A DNA stretch of 61,436 nucleotides from assembly GCA_022843405.1 (NCBI GenBank), contig JALHNQ010000001.1, positions 1 to 61,436 on the forward strand, written 5' to 3'. Under the pieces are notes generated by a model that was not told the origin of the DNA, searched no databases, and saw only the letters and a program-made list of their open reading frames with translations. Below are positions 9,626 through 18,262 of the stretch, in pieces. Within the stretch, counting starts at the first letter, position 1. Each line of letters begins with the position of its first letter. This DNA comes from Methylocystis sp. (GTDB lineage Bacteria; Pseudomonadota; Alphaproteobacteria; Rhizobiales; Beijerinckiaceae). Both the position numbers and the translations under genes were made by a program.

Positions 9626-10309
9626 ATGCGCATTCTCATCATTGAAGACGATAACGAAGCGAGCGAATACCTCGTCAAGGCGTTCCGCGAACAAGGCCAT
9701 GTCGCCGAACAAGCCGCCGATGGGCTCGCCGGCTATGGCCGCGCCAGCGAGGGCGATTATGACGTGCTCATCGTCGACAGGATGCTGCCCAAGATGGACG
9801 GGCTGTCGTTGATTTCGGGCTTGCGCGAACAGGGCGTCGAAACGCCCGCGCTCATTCTTTCGGCGCTCGGCCAGGTGGACGACCGCGTGAAGGGTCTGCG
9901 GGCCGGCGGCGACGACTATCTGCCGAAGCCTTACGCCTTCTCCGAACTGCTGGCGCGCGTCGAGGCGCTGGCCCGCCGCCGAGTCGGCCCCAAGGGCGAA
10001 GAAACCCAATACCGCGTCGGCGATCTGGAGCTCGATCGCTTATCGCACAAGGTGACGGTCGGCGGTCAGGAAGTCGTGCTTCAGCCGCGCGAGTTCCGGC
10101 TGCTCGAATATCTGATGAAACACGCAGGCCAGGTGGTGACCCGCACGATGCTGCTCGAAAATGTCTGGGACTATCACTTCGATCCGCAGACCAATGTCAT
10201 CGATGTGCACATTTCGCGCTTGCGCTCGAAGATCGACAAGGGGCGCGAGAACCCGCTTCTGCATACGATCCGCGGGGCTGGGTATATGATCCGTGACGGC
10301 GCTCGGTAA
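9626..10309 (+). CDS. OmpR/PhoB-type response regulator
   Basis: A 227-residue two-component regulator. The receiver domain (residues 1-115) has the acidic pocket IEDDNE, the phospho-acceptor Asp51 in IVDRMLPKMDG, and the KPYAFSELLARV segment with the conserved lysine. The winged-helix DNA-binding domain covers about residues 130-225 (LQPREFRLLEYLMKHAG, then TNVIDVHISRLRSKID and the wing GAGYMI). The 3' end overlaps the kinase gene by 17 bases, so they form one operon. Close in type to QseB/CzcR/PmrA-like regulators; the signal is unknown. Confidence 0.93.
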   Translation: MRILIIEDDNEASEYLVKAFREQGHVAEQAADGLAGYGRASEGDYDVLIVDRMLPKMDGLSLISGLREQGVETPALILSALGQVDDRVKGLRAGGDDYLPKPYAFSELLARVEALARRRVGPKGEETQYRVGDLELDRLSHKVTVGGQEVVLQPREFRLLEYLMKHAGQVVTRTMLLENVWDYHFDPQTNVIDVHISRLRSKIDKGRENPLLHTIRGAGYMIRDGAR

Positions 10310-11705
10310 GCTTTTCCGGACGACGGCGTTCAAACTGTCGATCGCCTATCTCGTGCTGTTCTCGATCGGCGCGGGGCTGGTGCTCGCGCGCGTCGGCGCC
10401 CGCGTCAAGGAGGTGCTCGACGAGCAGATCGAGCAGACCGTGGACGCCGAAATCAGGGCGCTCTCCGAACAATATTCGCAAGGCGGCATTCGTCAGCTCG
10501 CCAATGCGGTGGAACGTCGCGTGCGCGCCCCGGGCGGTTCGCTCTATCTGCTCTCCAGCCATTCAGGAGACGTCATCGTCGGCAATATCGAGGCCCCGGC
10601 TTTCACGCCTTCGGGCGGCACGGAACTCGTCGAGACGACCTATGAGCGGCGCGGCGAGCCCGGGGTCAAGCATCCGGCCCTTTTGCGGCTGTTTCTTCTG
10701 CCGGGCGGCTTTCGCCTACTCATCGGCCACGATATCGAAGACCATGAGGTGTTGCGCGGCATCTTGCGCAGAGCGCTCGGCGTGTCGCTGTTCTGGCTCG
10801 CCCTTGTCGGCGCGCTTGGCGGCCTGTTCGTTTCATATCGCATGCTCGAGCGCGTCGACGTGATGTCGGCCTCGGCGCGCCGCATTATGGCGGGCGACAT
10901 GCATGAGCGTCTCGCGGTCTCGGGCGCCGGCGACGAACTCGACCGCCTGGCGGGAAATTTCAATGCAATGCTCACGCGCATCAGCGAGCTGATGGCCGGC
11001 TTGCGGGAGGTTTCCGACAATATCGCGCATGACCTCAAGACGCCGCTGACCCGCCTGCGCAACCGCGCGGAGGCCGCGTTGCGGACGGGCTCCGATGATC
11101 GCGAGCATCGCGAGGCGCTGGCGGTGGTGATCGAAGAGTCCGACAATCTGATCGGCGTGTTCAACGCCCTGTTGATGATTGCGCGCGCCGAGGCCGGCTA
11201 TTCGAGCGACCACATGGCCGCCTTCGACGCTGACGCCGTCGTGCGCGACATCGTCGAAATGTACGAGCCGGTCGCGGAAGAGCAGGGCGTGCGTCTCGAC
11301 GTCACCGCGGAGGACGGACTAAAGATCACCGGCAGCCGCGAACTTCTCGGGCAGGCGCTCGTGAACCTTGTCGACAACGCGCTCAAATATGGGGCGACGG
11401 GCGCCGATCCGCGCATCGCCGTCGAAGCGCGTCGAGTCGGCGACCGCGTTGAAATCGTCGTCTCCGATCGTGGGCCGGGGATTGCGCCGTCGGATCGCGA
11501 GCGAGTCGTGGGGCGTTTCGTGCGTCTGGAGAATTCGCGCTCGCGGCCGGGCTCAGGTTTGGGACTGTCGCTCGCCGCGGCGGTCGCGCGCATGCATCAT
11601 GGCGCGTTGCGGATCGAAGACAATGCGCCCGGTTTGCGTGTGGCGCTGTCCTTGCCGGCGATGCGGATCACCGCGGGTCCGCCGGCGCGCATCGAGCGCG
11701 CGTAA
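10293..11705 (+). CDS. Sensor histidine kinase, HAMP type
   Basis: A 470-residue inner-membrane kinase, partner of the preceding regulator. A transmembrane segment near residues 13-33 and another near 165-188 flank a periplasmic sensor region with no recognised domain. A HAMP linker follows (YRMLERVDVMSASARRI). The HisKA box DNIAHDLKTPLTRLRNR has phospho-acceptor His246. The ATPase domain has the N box (LVDNALKYG) and G boxes (DRGPGIAP, GSGLGLSLAAAV). The last 109 bases are antisense to the end of the PAS-domain kinase on the other strand. Confidence 0.93.
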   Translation: MTALGKLFRTTAFKLSIAYLVLFSIGAGLVLARVGARVKEVLDEQIEQTVDAEIRALSEQYSQGGIRQLANAVERRVRAPGGSLYLLSSHSGDVIVGNIEAPAFTPSGGTELVETTYERRGEPGVKHPALLRLFLLPGGFRLLIGHDIEDHEVLRGILRRALGVSLFWLALVGALGGLFVSYRMLERVDVMSASARRIMAGDMHERLAVSGAGDELDRLAGNFNAMLTRISELMAGLREVSDNIAHDLKTPLTRLRNRAEAALRTGSDDREHREALAVVIEESDNLIGVFNALLMIARAEAGYSSDHMAAFDADAVVRDIVEMYEPVAEEQGVRLDVTAEDGLKITGSRELLGQALVNLVDNALKYGATGADPRIAVEARRVGDRVEIVVSDRGPGIAPSDRERVVGRFVRLENSRSRPGSGLGLSLAAAVARMHHGALRIEDNAPGLRVALSLPAMRITAGPPARIERA

Positions 11706-14038
11706 TGCGAGAGTTTTCCAGGCGCGCCCGGCGCCTCGGTCGCGCGCGTCTTTAACGGGGTCACCGTCGCCGAGGCGGCCGGCAGCCGCATCATGACGAT
11801 CGTGCCTTCGCCAAGACGCGAGCGGAAGCGCAGCGCGCCGCCATGCAGTTCGATGAGGGCGCGGGCGATGGCGAGGCCGAGTCCGGACCCGCGCATGCCG
11901 TTTTCGATCAAATTCGCGCACTGCTCAAAGGGCTTCCCGAGCTTGGGAATGGCGCGCGGATCGACGCCGCGTCCGGAATCTTCGACATAGATATCGATCG
12001 CGCCGCCATGCGCGCGGGCGCGCACGCGCACCACTTGCCCTCTATCGCTGAATTTCACGGCGTTGGAGAGAAAGATGCTGAGCGTCTTGACGATCGCGGC
12101 TTCGTCGCCGACGCAGCGCAGATTCTCGGCGGCGTCGGCGACGATCTCGATATCCTTGAGTCCGGCGCGCGCGCGCCAGGCGCCGACGGCTTTGCGTATC
12201 GCTTCGGCGACGTTGATTTCGCGTTCGGCGAGCCGCACGAGGCCCGCTTCGAGGCGCGACATGTCGAGGATGTCGGACAGCACTTCGTTGAGATAGGCGC
12301 CGCCCTGGCGTATGCCGCTGCAATATTCCAGATATTTCGGCGAACCGAGCGCCCCGAAGGGCTCCGCTTCCATCATCTCCGAAAAGCCGATGATGGCGTT
12401 GAGCGGCGTGCGCAGTTCGTGGCTCATATTGGCGAGAAATTCAGATTTCGCCATATAGGCGGCTTCCGCTTCCGCCTTCTGATGATGATACTGCTCGGCG
12501 AGAGTCGCGAGCTGCTGCGCCTGCATTTCGAGCGTCTGCCGCGAATAAGTGAGATCGGCGACGCTCGCCGTGAGGCGACGCTCCGATTCGCGCAGTTTTT
12601 CCTCATTGCGCTTGAGCGCGGTGATGTCGGCTCCTACCGACACATAGCCGCCGTCCTTGGTGCGGCGCTCATTGATCTGAAGCCAGCGCCCGTCGACAAG
12701 CTGCGCCTCATAGGTGCGGGCGTCGGGCGATGGGCCGTCGGGCGGGGCGATTTCGGTTCTAATCAGCGGCGCCGTGGCGCAGCTCATCATCTGCCGATAG
12801 CTCGCGCCGGGCGTCGCCGCGTCAGGCGAGAGGCCATGCAGGGCCAGAAACTTCGAATTGCAGGTGACCAGGCGGTTCTTGGCGTCCCAGAGCACGAAGG
12901 CTTCCGAGATGGCGTCGATGGCGTCGCGCAGGCGCAGATTGGCCATCTTCGTATATTCGGCAAGCGCGCGCTGCTCGGAAATGTCTATGGCGATTCCAAC
13001 GAGATGCTTGCCGGCTTCGCGCCCCTCTTCGACGATCTGCGCCCGGGCGCGCAGCCAGATCCATCCGCCTTCGGCGCTCTTCAAACGGAATTCGTGATCG
13101 ACGCTGTTGGCGCGCGAGCCCGCCAACATGTCGGCGATCGTTCCGAAGTCGCCATCGTCTGGATGGAGCATGCCGCTCAATTCCGCGAAGGAGAGAAAGC
13201 GACGCTCGGCGGTGAGCCCCAGCATCTCATACATGGAGTCCGACCAATAGATCCGGCCGCGGGCGATATCCCACTCCCACAGGCCGCACCGCCCGCGTGA
13301 GAGCGCCCCCTCGAGGCGTCTGCGGATCAGCGCATTGGCGCGTTCGACGTCCTGGCGACAGCGAGTCTGGCGGTAATAGGCAAGGACGATGAGGAGCAGA
13401 AGAAAGGTGGCGGCGGCGAAAAGCAGGGCATAGCGCGAGGCGACGGCGCGCCACTCGCCGAGCACATTGTCGACGGGATAGATCATCGCGACCTGGCCGA
13501 AGGGCGGCGGCAGCTTCCTCACGCTCACCAGCGCGGGTATGCCTTCGGGCAAGGTGACGCGCATCACGCCGGCGTTGTCGGCGAAGTCGACGAACGCCTC
13601 TTCGGCGCCGAGCGCCTGCGACAGCGTCAGGTCTTTGGTAGGGATTGGGGGCAGTGCGGCGGCGATCCGCCCGCGCTCGTCGGTCACCAATATGCGGCGG
13701 CCGCGCGACAGCGCGCCTTGCGGCAAAAGCTGATCAAGCGGCGCGGCGAATGGCTTTTGCGCGTCGGCCGTGAGCTTGTCGCGCAGGTCGAGCGAGACGG
13801 CGCGCGCGAAAAGCTCAAGGTCGTCGACGGCTTGCTCGACCAGCCGATCCTGCATCGCGCCGGTCAGCGACACGACGAAGGCGGCGAGAGCAAGCAGGCA
13901 TACTGTGCAGGCGGCGATCGTTAAGGGACGCAGCCAAGCGAAATTTTTCAGTCCCTTCGCGCCGTCCTCGTCGAACCGATATGCGCCCCACACCGTATGG
14001 GCGTGAGTCTTCACGCGTGCAGCGGGAGCGCGCGCCAT
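11597..14038 (-). CDS. PAS-domain membrane sensor histidine kinase
   Basis: An 813-residue kinase. A transmembrane segment near residues 35-60 and another near 205-225 bracket a periplasmic sensor. Two or three PAS regions follow: GLWEWDIARGRIYWSDSMYE near 255, then DAISEAFVLWDAKNRLVTCN near 370. Each ends in PAC-like sequence. The HisKA domain carries His540 in NMSHELRTPLNAIIGFSE. The ATPase domain has IFLSNAVKFSD and GSGLGLAIARALIELHGG, ending near VMMRLPAAS. About 55 further residues form an unusual tail, partly encoded on the strand opposite the other kinase. No receiver domain or adjacent regulator is present, so the partner is unknown. Confidence 0.92.
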   Translation of the reverse strand: MARAPAARVKTHAHTVWGAYRFDEDGAKGLKNFAWLRPLTIAACTVCLLALAAFVVSLTGAMQDRLVEQAVDDLELFARAVSLDLRDKLTADAQKPFAAPLDQLLPQGALSRGRRILVTDERGRIAAALPPIPTKDLTLSQALGAEEAFVDFADNAGVMRVTLPEGIPALVSVRKLPPPFGQVAMIYPVDNVLGEWRAVASRYALLFAAATFLLLLIVLAYYRQTRCRQDVERANALIRRRLEGALSRGRCGLWEWDIARGRIYWSDSMYEMLGLTAERRFLSFAELSGMLHPDDGDFGTIADMLAGSRANSVDHEFRLKSAEGGWIWLRARAQIVEEGREAGKHLVGIAIDISEQRALAEYTKMANLRLRDAIDAISEAFVLWDAKNRLVTCNSKFLALHGLSPDAATPGASYRQMMSCATAPLIRTEIAPPDGPSPDARTYEAQLVDGRWLQINERRTKDGGYVSVGADITALKRNEEKLRESERRLTASVADLTYSRQTLEMQAQQLATLAEQYHHQKAEAEAAYMAKSEFLANMSHELRTPLNAIIGFSEMMEAEPFGALGSPKYLEYCSGIRQGGAYLNEVLSDILDMSRLEAGLVRLAEREINVAEAIRKAVGAWRARAGLKDIEIVADAAENLRCVGDEAAIVKTLSIFLSNAVKFSDRGQVVRVRARAHGGAIDIYVEDSGRGVDPRAIPKLGKPFEQCANLIENGMRGSGLGLAIARALIELHGGALRFRSRLGEGTIVMMRLPAASATVTPLKTRATEAPGAPGKLSHYARSMRAGGPAVIRIAGKDSATRKPGALSSIRNAP

Positions 14039-14162
14039 CGAGAACCTCCGAAATGATTGTGATGCAAACGCGGCTGTACGCCCGAATCACCTTCATTCGA
14101 ATCTCTCGAGGCGCAATTGTCCAGACCTTAATACAAAGTTAACGAAACTTTTTTCGATCGCC

Positions 14163-16796
14163 TCAACCGAGCGCCCGCGTGGCGATGTCGCGCAGATCCG
14201 CCGAGAGGTTCTCCTGCGCGACGATATGCTTGAGCCGCGCTTCAATCAGGTCGCGTCGTCGCGACTCCATCGTGCGCCAGGAACGCAACGCCGAGAGCAG
14301 TCGGGCGGCCAGTTGCGGATTCTTCGGGTCGACTTGAAGAACGACGCTGGTCAGCAGGTCGTATCCCGATCCGTCCAGCGCGTGAAAGCGGGTGAGATTG
14401 CCGTTGGCGAAGGCGCCGATCAGCGCGCGTACGCGATTGGGATTGGCAATTGAGAAGTCGCGATGAGTCATCAGGCCCAACACGCGCTGCGTCGTCGCCG
14501 CTTCCGGAATCATCGCCTGTAGCGAGAACCATTTGTCGATCACAAGCGCGTCGCCGGCATATTGCGCATAGAAGCGGGCAAAGGCCTCCTCGCGCGCATG
14601 ACCGCCCAGAAGCGCCAATGTCGCGAGCGCGGCGAGCCTGTCGGTCATATTCCCCGCAGCCTCGAACTGCGTCATGGCCAGCGCGCGCCCTCGTTCAGAG
14701 TCGCCGCCGGCCAGGAGGTCGAGCGCGACGTTGCGCAAGGCGCGACGGCCTGCGCTGGCGGCGTCCGGCGCATAGGCGCCGGCGTCAGCGAAGCGCGCGT
14801 AGATCGCGTCGAGCTCCGCAGCAAGCGACCTGCCGATTTCGGCGCGAAGCGCCACGCGCGCCTCAAACAGAACGTCAGGATCGACGTCGGTCGCCTTCTC
14901 GCGCGCGAGGTCGGTTTCCGATGGCGGCCACAGCGCCTGCGCAACAAGCGCCGGATCATCGTCGGCCTTGGTCAGCAGCGATCGCAGCGCCTCGCTGAGC
15001 CCCTTCGCATCTAGCGCGCCCGTTTCGAGCCGGCCGAAAATCGCTCGCAACGCAAGGCCTTGCGCCGCCTGCCAGCGGTTGAACGGGTCGTCGTCAAAGG
15101 CAAGCAAGCGTTCGAGATCCTCGCTCGCGGGCGCAGGCTCGAGGCGCACAGGCGCGGAAAAGCCGCGCAGAAGCGAAACGATCGGCCGCGACGCAACGTC
15201 GCAAAAACGAATGACGCGTTCGGCGGCATCGAGTTCGATCAGGCCGCGGGCGCGTTCGGTCGGGGTTGCGTCTTCGCTGACGAGATCGAGCTTTTGGCCG
15301 TTCTCGCCAAAGAGCGCGAGCGCGATCGGGATGACGACGGGCCTTTTCTCGCTTTGGCCCGGCGTCGGCGCCGTCTCCTGACGGAAATTCAAAGTGAAGG
15401 TTTTGGCGAAGGCGTCGTAGTCGCCCGACGTCGTCACGACCGGGGTGCCCGCCTGACTGTACCAAAGCGCGAATTGCTTCAGGTCGCGGCCTGACGCCGC
15501 TGCGAAGCAGGAAAGAAAATCTTCGACCGTCGCGGCCGTCCCGTCGAAGCGTTCGAAATAGAGGTCCATTCCGCGGCGAAATGTTTCGTCGCCGATCAGC
15601 GTTTTCAGCATGCGGATAATTTCCGCGCCTTTCTCGTAAACGGTCGAGGTGTAGAAATTGTTGATCTCTTGATAGACGTCGGGGCGCACGGGATGCGCGA
15701 GCGGACCGGCGTCTTCGGGAAATTGCGCGAGACGCAGGCCGCGCACGTCGCCAATTCTCTCCACGGCGCGCGAACGCATGTCCGCGGAAAACTCCTGGTC
15801 GCGAAATACCGTCAGACCTTCCTTGAGGCAAAGCTGAAACCAGTCGCGGCAGGTGATGCGATTGCCGGTCCAATTGTGGAAATATTCATGGGCGATGACG
15901 CCTTCGATGCCGGCGTAATCGTTGTCGGTCGCGGTGTCGGGAGAGGCGAGCACATATTTGTCGTTGAAGATGTTGAGGCCTTTGTTCTCCATCGCGCCCA
16001 TGTTGAAGTCCGAGACGGCGACGATGTTGAAGACGTCGAGATCATATTCGCGGCCAAATTTTTCTTCGTCCCACCGCATCGAGCGCTTCAGCGCGTCCAT
16101 CGCATAGCCGGCGCGCGCCTCCTTGCCGTGTTCGACATAGATGGCGAGATCGACGCAGCGTCTCGACATCGTCGTAAAGCTGTCGCGCACGACGCCGAGG
16201 TCGCCGCCGACAAGCGCGAAGAGGTAAGAGGGCTTGCGGAACGGATCGCGCCAAATCGCGTAATGGCGATTGGTTCCGGTGATGTCGCCGCGCTCCATGG
16301 GATTGCCGTTCGACAGCAGGATCGGCGCTTCGCTCTTCTCGGCTTCTATGCGCGTCATGTAGACGCTCAACACGTCCGGCCTGTCGAGAAAATAGGTGAT
16401 GCGGCGAAAGCCCTCCGCCTCGCACTGCGTGCAATAGGCGGAGCCGGAACGATAGAGGCCCGAAAGCTGCGTATTGCCGCTCGGATTGAGCTCGGTGTCG
16501 ATCTCCAGCATAAAGGCGTCGGGAACCTTGGCGAGAGTCAAACGATCGGGCGTCGCCTCAAACTCGCCGGGGCCAAGCGTCGCGCCGTCGAGCTTGACGC
16601 CGAGCAGGGTCAGATCGTCGCCGTCGAGCGCCAGCGGCGCGCCGGGATCGCCGGCCGGATTGCGGCGTAACGCCAGTCGCGCGACGACTCGCGTATGGGT
16701 CGGATGCAGGTTGACGTCGAGTTCGACCGAATCGATGGCGAAATCGGCAGGACGGTAATCGGCGAGCCGAATGGCGGCGGTCGAAGGATGACGCAT
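14163..16796 (-). CDS. pepN: Aminopeptidase N (M1 family zinc metallopeptidase)
   Basis: An 877-residue cytoplasmic aminopeptidase that removes N-terminal residues from peptides. The zinc site HEYFH (His303, Glu304, His307) plus Glu326 (LKEGL) is intact, and the exopeptidase motif GAMEN lies upstream (MGAMENKGLNIF). The C-terminal helical ARM-like domain of proteobacterial PepN is present (NPNRVRALIGAFANGN). The ATG at 16796 (MRHPSTAAIRLADY) matches PepN N-termini; the frame stays open to 16919 but those residues look non-coding. The gene is single and divergent from the RND efflux operon. Confidence 0.96.
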   Translation of the reverse strand: MRHPSTAAIRLADYRPADFAIDSVELDVNLHPTHTRVVARLALRRNPAGDPGAPLALDGDDLTLLGVKLDGATLGPGEFEATPDRLTLAKVPDAFMLEIDTELNPSGNTQLSGLYRSGSAYCTQCEAEGFRRITYFLDRPDVLSVYMTRIEAEKSEAPILLSNGNPMERGDITGTNRHYAIWRDPFRKPSYLFALVGGDLGVVRDSFTTMSRRCVDLAIYVEHGKEARAGYAMDALKRSMRWDEEKFGREYDLDVFNIVAVSDFNMGAMENKGLNIFNDKYVLASPDTATDNDYAGIEGVIAHEYFHNWTGNRITCRDWFQLCLKEGLTVFRDQEFSADMRSRAVERIGDVRGLRLAQFPEDAGPLAHPVRPDVYQEINNFYTSTVYEKGAEIIRMLKTLIGDETFRRGMDLYFERFDGTAATVEDFLSCFAAASGRDLKQFALWYSQAGTPVVTTSGDYDAFAKTFTLNFRQETAPTPGQSEKRPVVIPIALALFGENGQKLDLVSEDATPTERARGLIELDAAERVIRFCDVASRPIVSLLRGFSAPVRLEPAPASEDLERLLAFDDDPFNRWQAAQGLALRAIFGRLETGALDAKGLSEALRSLLTKADDDPALVAQALWPPSETDLAREKATDVDPDVLFEARVALRAEIGRSLAAELDAIYARFADAGAYAPDAASAGRRALRNVALDLLAGGDSERGRALAMTQFEAAGNMTDRLAALATLALLGGHAREEAFARFYAQYAGDALVIDKWFSLQAMIPEAATTQRVLGLMTHRDFSIANPNRVRALIGAFANGNLTRFHALDGSGYDLLTSVVLQVDPKNPQLAARLLSALRSWRTMESRRRDLIEARLKHIVAQENLSADLRDIATRALG

Positions 16797-17098
16797 TTCG
16801 TCCTCAGGGCTGGGATGACGGTTTCTGCGATGATTATAGAACCTGCGCGCGCATTGGCGACGGCCGGAGCCAGCGAAAACACTGGCGTGCAACTGTTTTT
16901 TCCGGAAAATCTCCGGCAAGAGGCCGAAATGCCTTGAGACTGTCGCCGCATCCGGGCAAAATCAGCGTCGTCGCGGCGCCGGAGCATGCGGTGGCAGCCG
17001 TTGCGCGCGTCGCTTTTGGCGTGTGCCGCTTTGTCTCTAGAACGATCCCGCTGGCCTCGACAGCGGAAGCAGACGGACGGCCTGAAAAGCGAAGGTTC
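16797..17098. other. Divergent intergenic region between pepN and the RND efflux operon
   Basis: About 300 bases between two divergent starts. In-frame extensions of both genes run into it, but they resemble no family sequence. I see no convincing -35/-10 pair, metal-regulator palindrome or riboswitch. Promoters for both genes should lie here by position. Confidence 0.4.
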
Positions 17099-18253
17099 AT
17101 GATCAATCACATGCGGCGGGCGCTTGCTCCTTTTCTTCGCCTTATCGCTTTTGGCGGCCTTCTGACTTTCGGCGCCGCCGCCACGCAAGGCGCGCCCGCC
17201 GAGAATCAGAATAGTCCCCAGCCGATCCTCGTGAAGATCACCGAGGACCAGATGCGCGTCGCCGGCGTCGAGACTCAGCCCGTTGAGTCGGAATCGGGGA
17301 CGGGCGAGCTTGTCGTGCCCGGCGTCGTCGCCGTGCCGCCGCCGCAGTTGCGCATTGTAGCGACGCCGGCCGCCGGCCTTGTCGAGACCTTGCTTGTCGC
17401 CGTCGACGAGGACGTGAAGCAGGGCGCGCCGATCGCCACATTGAAGTCGTCGGAGCTCGTCGAGGCGCAGCGCGCCTTTCTGCACGCCGTTTCGGACGCG
17501 AATCTCGCGGCGGAGAAGCTGCGGCGCGACGAGCAGTTGTTCAAGGAGCATATCATCGCCGAGCGCCGGTTGATCGTGACGCGCGCCGAAGCCAGTCAGG
17601 CGCGCTCGGCGCTCGAAGAGCGGCGGCAAATTCTCGCGCTTGCGGGGATGACCGATCAGGAGATCGAGGCGCTTCAGCGCGACCGAAAACTTGTAAGCTC
17701 GCTCGTCGTGCGCGCGCCGATCGCCGGAACCATTCTTCAGCGCCACGGAACGACGGGCGAGCGCGTGCAGGCTTCGGCGCCGCTCGTCACCATCGCGCGG
17801 CTCGATCCGATGTGGGTCAATCTGCAAGTGCCGCTTGGCCGCGCCGCAGCGCTCGACAACGTCGATCGCGTCCATCTGCCTTCGGCGGGGGTCGACGGCA
17901 GGCTGATTCGCATCGGCCACACGGTCGATGCGGCGACGCAGTCGATCACGGCCGTGGCGGAGTTTCGACCGGGACGCAGCTCGCTGCGTCCTGGCCAGGC
18001 GGTGCAGGCGATCATGCGCGTTGCGGGCAGCGGCGTGGCGCAGTGGCGTGTTTCCGCCGATGCGCTGGTAAACTTTAAAAACCACAATTGGGTGTTTGTA
18101 CGTACGCCCGAAGGCTTTGTCGCGACCCCTGTGACGCTGCTTTCCGAAACGCCCCAATATGCGTCGGTGCAGGGCGCGCTCAAAGCCGGCGAGCGCGTGG
18201 CGACGCGCGGCCTGCTGACCTTGCTGGCTGAATTGGCCGAAGCCGAAAGGTGA
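17099..18253 (+). CDS. RND efflux periplasmic adaptor subunit (CusB/CzcB-like)
   Basis: A 384-residue membrane-fusion protein linking an RND pump to an outer-membrane channel. The N-terminus MINHMRRALAPFLRLIAF is followed by a hydrophobic signal region. The lipoyl/barrel half-motif (VATPAAGLVETLLVAVDEDVKQG), a coiled-coil hairpin (about residues 115-190) and the second half-motif (LVVRAPIAGTILQRHGTTGE) follow in the usual order, then beta-barrel and membrane-proximal domains. The frame is open from 16934 but the ATG at 17099 gives a proper signal sequence. It is the first gene of a three-gene operon. Confidence 0.9.
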   Translation: MINHMRRALAPFLRLIAFGGLLTFGAAATQGAPAENQNSPQPILVKITEDQMRVAGVETQPVESESGTGELVVPGVVAVPPPQLRIVATPAAGLVETLLVAVDEDVKQGAPIATLKSSELVEAQRAFLHAVSDANLAAEKLRRDEQLFKEHIIAERRLIVTRAEASQARSALEERRQILALAGMTDQEIEALQRDRKLVSSLVVRAPIAGTILQRHGTTGERVQASAPLVTIARLDPMWVNLQVPLGRAAALDNVDRVHLPSAGVDGRLIRIGHTVDAATQSITAVAEFRPGRSSLRPGQAVQAIMRVAGSGVAQWRVSADALVNFKNHNWVFVRTPEGFVATPVTLLSETPQYASVQGALKAGERVATRGLLTLLAELAEAER

Positions 18254-18262
18254 CGACGCGCC

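Noticed and set aside
11843-13300. 485-codon frame antisense to the PAS kinase
   Set aside because: Composition-driven shadow frame with no ribosome site and no recognised motifs.
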